Source: Streptomyces sp. NBC_00554 (GTDB lineage: Bacteria; Actinomycetota; Actinomycetes; Streptomycetales; Streptomycetaceae). Taken from it: DNA of 64,000 nt. Below the pieces are notes generated by a model. The model saw only the letters and a list, made by a program, of their open reading frames with translations, was not told the origin of the DNA and searched no databases. The stretch's first letter is position 1; each line of letters begins with the position of its first letter. The translations under genes were made by a program, and so were the position numbers. The DNA is taken from NCBI RefSeq assembly GCF_041431135.1, contig NZ_CP107799.1:2542001-2606000 (forward strand). The letters are read 5' to 3'. Shown piece after piece: positions 60,871-64,000 of the stretch.

Positions 60871-61629
60871 TCAATGCGATACGGGAGTTGCCTGCGCGGG
60901 GCCGGCCTCTGCCGCTCGCGGAGTCAGCAGTCGCTGCGCCAACTCTCCGAAGATCAGGCCGAATCCGGTCCACAGAGTGAGCTGGATGGCCAGGGCCGAG
61001 GTGCGGAACCGCCACAACAGGGTGGCCGGGAAATCCTGCGGGACCTCGTTGACGGCCGGCAGGAACGCAAACGCGAGGCCGGTCGCCAGGACGAAGAAGG
61101 CGACCGCCGCGACGGTGGCGTACCACGTGCCCCACCTGGGTGCGAGCCGCTTGCCGACGATCACGGCGGCGACCGCGAGGAGCACGCTGAGCACCATCAT
61201 CAGGAAGTACAGGGTCGTGCGCTTCCCAATGGTGTCGGGGTCGCCGACGGACGGCGGGTTGGCCGGGTACTTCAGGAACGGCACGACGTACACCGCGAGC
61301 AGGGCCGTACCGGAGAGCAGCAGGGCCGTGGCGCGCGGGGTGAAGCGGCCGACGCGGCCGAGGGCGAAGCAGTAGGCGAGGGCGGCGATGCCGCCGAAGG
61401 CGACGCCGTAGATCAGGACGCCGGTGGCGAGGCCGCCGGTGGACTGGAGGCTGCGGCTGACGATCTCGACCTCGTGCTCGTGCCCCGAGGCGTGAGCTTC
61501 TTCGAAGCCGATGGCGTCGTCGACGCTGGGCTCGCCCAGGAGGTAGGCCACGAGAAGGGCGAGCACGCCGGCGCCCAGGCCGGCGAGCATGCCCCGCACG
61601 AGGAGGTTTCTGACGGTTGCGGAGTTCAT
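60871..61629 (-). CDS. cbtA: CbtA cobalt transport protein
   Basis: A 252-residue membrane protein with about five transmembrane segments (for example 12-31, 67-90, 98-116, 133-153 and 163-185). The first loop is His-rich, [18 protein letters not shown] (His46, His50, His52), a plausible Co2+ site. CbtA and CbtB are a predicted cobalt uptake pair linked to B12 riboswitches. It follows cbtB by 19 bases and shares its riboswitch. I start it at the ATG at 61629; an in-frame upstream extension overlaps cbtB and looks non-coding. Confidence 0.88.
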   Translation of the reverse strand: MNSATVRNLLVRGMLAGLGAGVLALLVAYLLGEPSVDDAIGFEEAHASGHEHEVEIVSRSLQSTGGLATGVLIYGVAFGGIAALAYCFALGRVGRFTPRATALLLSGTALLAVYVVPFLKYPANPPSVGDPDTIGKRTTLYFLMMVLSVLLAVAAVIVGKRLAPRWGTWYATVAAVAFFVLATGLAFAFLPAVNEVPQDFPATLLWRFRTSALAIQLTLWTGFGLIFGELAQRLLTPRAAEAGPAQATPVSH

Positions 61630-61648
61630 GGGCGCGCGGTGTCCCTCG

Positions 61649-61867
61649 TCAGTGGCAGGGGAAACCGAGCAGGTGGCGGCCGTCGTGGACCCACTCGTGG
61701 ACGGCCTCGCCGGAGACGACGGAGGTGGCGCCCTGCTCGGCGCCGACGAAGTACAGCAGCACAAGCATCAGGACGCCGAAGAAGACCGCCCAGGGGGCGA
61801 TCGCGCCGATCGGCAGCTTGGCGGGAAGGGCGGGAGTGGCTGTCGGCGGTGCGACGGTCTGCGCCAT
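61649..61867 (-). CDS. cbtB: CbtB cobalt transport protein
   Basis: A 72-residue protein with one transmembrane helix (about 22-45, IGAIAPWAVFFGVLMLVLLYF) and the diagnostic CbtB C-terminus HEWVHDGRHLLGFPCH, whose His and Cys residues probably bind cobalt. The ATG at 61867 has GAGGAGG seven bases upstream. First gene of the cbtB-cbtA operon, downstream of a cobalamin riboswitch. Confidence 0.92.
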   Translation of the reverse strand: MAQTVAPPTATPALPAKLPIGAIAPWAVFFGVLMLVLLYFVGAEQGATSVVSGEAVHEWVHDGRHLLGFPCH

Positions 61868-61919
61868 GGCAGGACCTCCTCGGGAGTTCGCGTCCCATAT
61901 CGGTGGTGCGATGGACGAC

Positions 61920-62045
61920 AGGTGCGGGTCTGACTTTCGAGACGCTCCGCCGGTACGGGCGGTCCGTTTCGTTCACAGTGGCGCGACCGTGCCGGATTTC
62001 CACCGGCTTCCGCCCAACCGTCGTCGATATCCCACAGACCGTACC
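61920..62045 (-). promoter_or_regulatory. cobalamin riboswitch of cbtBA
   Basis: On the minus strand the core reads GAAGCCGGTGGAAATCCGGC then ACGGTCGCGCCACTGTGA (62010 down to 61973), with AGTCAGACC near 61935-61927. These are the conserved B12-element blocks. It lies upstream of cbtB and should switch off cobalt uptake when B12 is plentiful. Confidence 0.85.
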
Positions 62046-62217
62046 GCGTGTCGGGTTCATGGCCAAGACCGCGCCTGTGCCGTGATCTTCGTCTCCCGGG
62101 GCAGCGGCACCGACCGGCTCCGCCCGGCCTCCCGGCCGAACTCGGCCGTCCGCAAGGCGGGTTGCGCATCGCGCCGGGAGGCTCGACATTTCGCGCCCGA
62201 ATGCTAGGGGCGCACAG

Positions 62218-63066
62218 GTGGAAGGAATGAGCCCTGTACGCGCCCCCGCGTACCTGGGAGAAAATGCGCCATGTCAGCGGTCAGTTGTGGCTGAGATCTC
62301 GTACCCCCACCGCCAACTCGTCCAGGAAAGCAGGTCGGCTGCCGTGCTGTTGCGTCTGCCCACGTCCGTGTCCGAAGCCCAGGAGTGCATGGCCGAGGGA
62401 GCGGTCCCGATAGGAGGGGCGACGCTGGTGTGGGCCACCTGGCAACAGGACGGCTTCCCCGAGCAGGCCATGTCGCTGCGGGAGCTTCCGGACGCCAACG
62501 TGATCGGGCGTGAGGCGCTGGGCTCGGCCGTGGTGCTGAACCGGATCGACGGCCGCGTGCCGGAGGTGCTGCATCGGGCGGCCTCCACCGTGGGGACCGG
62601 AGCCGTACGCCGGACGGCCACGGTCGGCGGCAACCTCGTCGGCAGCACGCTGCGCTGTCTGCTGCCCGCGGCACTCGTCCTGGACGCCCGTGCAGTGGTC
62701 CTGGAAGCGGACAGCGTCTACGAGACCGACCTGGCCGAAGTCCTGGCCAAGAGCCACCTGTTGCTCAGTCTCCGCTGGCGCGAGCCGATCGCCAGCAGCT
62801 ATCACAAGCCGGCCGGTGAAGCGGGTGGGCCGCCGCCTCTCGTCGTCGCCGCGGCTCTGCACGCCGCCGACGACGGAGGGACCCGTCTTCGTGTCGCCGT
62901 CCGCGACGGATACGAGGTGCTCACCGAGAGCACCGAGGGTGACGCCGACCCGGAGGAGATACTCGACGCCCTGCGCCGTACGGTCATCGGCGCGCTTCAC
63001 CCCACGGCTTGGGAAGCGGTCCGCCAACAGGTCACCGACCTGGTGCCCCGCCCCGCCGACAGTTGA
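62218..63066 (+). CDS. orphan FAD-binding (molybdopterin dehydrogenase medium-subunit-like) protein
   Basis: A protein of up to 282 residues resembling the FAD_binding_5 subunit of xanthine/CO dehydrogenases. The flavin-loop segments are PIGGATLVW (64-72, for the usual AGGT) and VRRTATVGGNLVGSTLRC (130-147, for RNxxTxGGNL). The C-terminal CO_dehydrogenase-like domain (about 170-275) is shortened. No molybdopterin or [2Fe-2S] subunit genes are adjacent. The start is uncertain: GTG 62218 has AGGGG eight bases upstream; ATG 62227 directly follows GGAAGGA. The reaction is unknown. Confidence 0.7.
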   Translation: MEGMSPVRAPAYLGENAPCQRSVVAEISYPHRQLVQESRSAAVLLRLPTSVSEAQECMAEGAVPIGGATLVWATWQQDGFPEQAMSLRELPDANVIGREALGSAVVLNRIDGRVPEVLHRAASTVGTGAVRRTATVGGNLVGSTLRCLLPAALVLDARAVVLEADSVYETDLAEVLAKSHLLLSLRWREPIASSYHKPAGEAGGPPPLVVAAALHAADDGGTRLRVAVRDGYEVLTESTEGDADPEEILDALRRTVIGALHPTAWEAVRQQVTDLVPRPADS

Positions 63067-63304
63067 GGTCCCCCGCTGTCAACGCGGGCTCCTGACATCG
63101 GTCGTTGACATCGACGGCGACCGCCGGCCCGGATGATTGCCAGCTCAGAGAGCCTGTTGCGGAACCGTTGCCGTTCCATCGGATGTCCCCCACAGCGACC
63201 GCATAGTCTGTGATGCCGTTCGGGTGACAGCGGACGACCGAAGCCGGTCGGCGCTCGAGGTCTCCGCAGCGCACAGTTCTCATACCTCCAGGGGGAGTTA
63301 CACC

Positions 63305-64000
63305 ATGCGATCCATACGCCCGCCCTTCGCCGCTCGTCGAGGGAGGGGCGCGCGCCGCGGATCCTCCCCTGTGCTGGCCGCCGTCTGTCTCACCGCGGCA
63401 CTGGCGCTGACCGCCACCGCCTGCGGCTCGAGCGACGACACGGCCGCAGGCGCGGCCACTTCGTCCGCGGCCCAGAACGGCGACGGCAAGATCACGATTC
63501 CTGACGACCTCAAGGACCGGCTCAAAGAGCACGGGATCGATGTCGACAAGTGGAAAGACGGCGCCTGGAAGAACTGGGACAAGGACGACTGGCTGCGCGA
63601 GGCCGAGGACTACATCAACCCGATCATCGAGGGCCTGTGGAACCCGGACCGGATGCGGGAGGCCGAGGATCCGGACAAGGACAAGGGCGTCGACGAGAAC
63701 GACCTCTCCGGCGACCAGGGCGTCACCGACCCGACCCCGGCTCCCGTGACCGCGAAGGCCGTGCCGACCGCGTACCACGACAACGCCCCCGAGGCGGGGA
63801 AGCTGCTCTTCGACTCCCCCGAGGGCACGATGGTCTGCTCGGCGACGGTGGTCGAGGACCCGGCCAACCCCGGCAAGTCGAACCTGGTGTGGACCGCGGG
63901 CCACTGCGTGCACTCCGGCAAGACGGGCGGCTGGTACCGCAACATCGCCTTCGTTCCCTCGTACAACAACGACGGTGCCACAGCTGCCGAGTTGGCGACC
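63305..64000 (+). CDS. lipoprotein trypsin-like serine protease (3' end outside window)
   Basis: The visible 232 residues begin with an Arg-rich n-region and a hydrophobic core ending in the lipobox LTATAC (Cys40), so it is probably a membrane-anchored lipoprotein. An acidic, Trp-rich segment follows (about 80-130, with DKWKDGAWKNWDKDDWLREA). The start of an S1-type protease domain comes next, with MVCSATVV and LVWTAGHCVH (His200). The Asp and Ser of the triad lie beyond the edge. The ATG at 63305 follows GGGGGAG. Confidence 0.85.
   Translation, partial: MRSIRPPFAARRGRGARRGSSPVLAAVCLTAALALTATACGSSDDTAAGAATSSAAQNGDGKITIPDDLKDRLKEHGIDVDKWKDGAWKNWDKDDWLREAEDYINPIIEGLWNPDRMREAEDPDKDKGVDENDLSGDQGVTDPTPAPVTAKAVPTAYHDNAPEAGKLLFDSPEGTMVCSATVVEDPANPGKSNLVWTAGHCVHSGKTGGWYRNIAFVPSYNNDGATAAELAT

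Noticed and set aside
63095..63135. TTGACA-like -35 upstream of the lipoprotein protease
   Set aside because: No -10 at an acceptable spacing; GATGAT is more than 20 bases away.

Overview
The window is very GC-rich, codes densely on both strands, uses many GTG and some TTG starts, and contains actinomycete signatures: HrdB with a Lys/Ala-rich N-terminus, a DmdR/IdeR-type iron box, a class II ribonucleotide reductase next to NrdR, LexA, ParE, methylmalonyl-CoA mutase with MeaB, and two dispersed intergenic repeats that I recognise as common in Streptomyces. I read it as a core chromosomal segment of a Streptomyces species. The gene order around hrdB, parE, nrdJ, nrdR, lexA and dinG agrees with what I remember of the S. 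coelicolor SCO58xx region; that is recollection, not a search. No insertion sequence, prophage, CRISPR array, tRNA or rRNA was seen.

Layout. 1-10.6 kb is a carboxylate module. Two divergent citrate synthase paralogues, one carrying an N-terminal DNA-binding domain, flank a repeat-rich operator. They are followed by an iron-box-controlled Apd1-like [2Fe-2S] protein, a CitA/CitB-type two-component system, and a convergent operon with a second two-component system, a DUF485 protein and an acetate-type sodium symporter. 11-20.6 kb holds parE, a small zinc-ribbon protein, a secreted trypsin-like protease, hrdB, a FadR-type regulator, a fused ABC-2 exporter with altered catalytic motifs, and a NUDIX/NrtR-type regulator. 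20.7-30 kb holds a glycogen-debranching-like protein, a DUF4192 protein, a RecQ-ComF fusion helicase, two hypotheticals and rnhB. A seven-unit 23-bp tandem repeat lies next to rnhB.

30-38 kb holds a TetR/MFS efflux pair with two perfect operators, a DUF4173-like membrane protein, an ADP-ribosylglycohydrolase/histidine phosphatase/DUF4937 operon and a TerD protein. 38-45.4 kb is a DNA-precursor and SOS block: nrdR-nrdJ, divergent lexA with an SOS box, and dinG. 45.5-52.7 kb is an NRPS-independent siderophore (NIS) locus with an aminotransferase, two IucA/IucC synthetases and an IucB-like acyltransferase. The hydroxylase, decarboxylase and transporters expected for known relatives are missing. 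53-58 kb is mutA-mutB-meaB. 58-62 kb carries two cobalamin riboswitches, one before metE and one before the cobalt-uptake genes cbtB-cbtA. The window ends with an orphan FAD-domain protein and a lipoprotein protease cut by the window edge.

How it fits together. Vitamin B12 links the right half: NrdJ and MutAB need it, metE should be shut off when it is present, and CbtAB should be made when it is scarce. Iron links the Apd1-like protein and the siderophore locus, although I found an iron box only at the former. The best candidates for undescribed biology are the HTH-citrate synthase with its operator array, the incomplete NIS cluster with low-complexity insertions, the RecQ-phosphoribosyltransferase fusion, the degenerate fused ABC transporter and the 23-bp tandem repeat.
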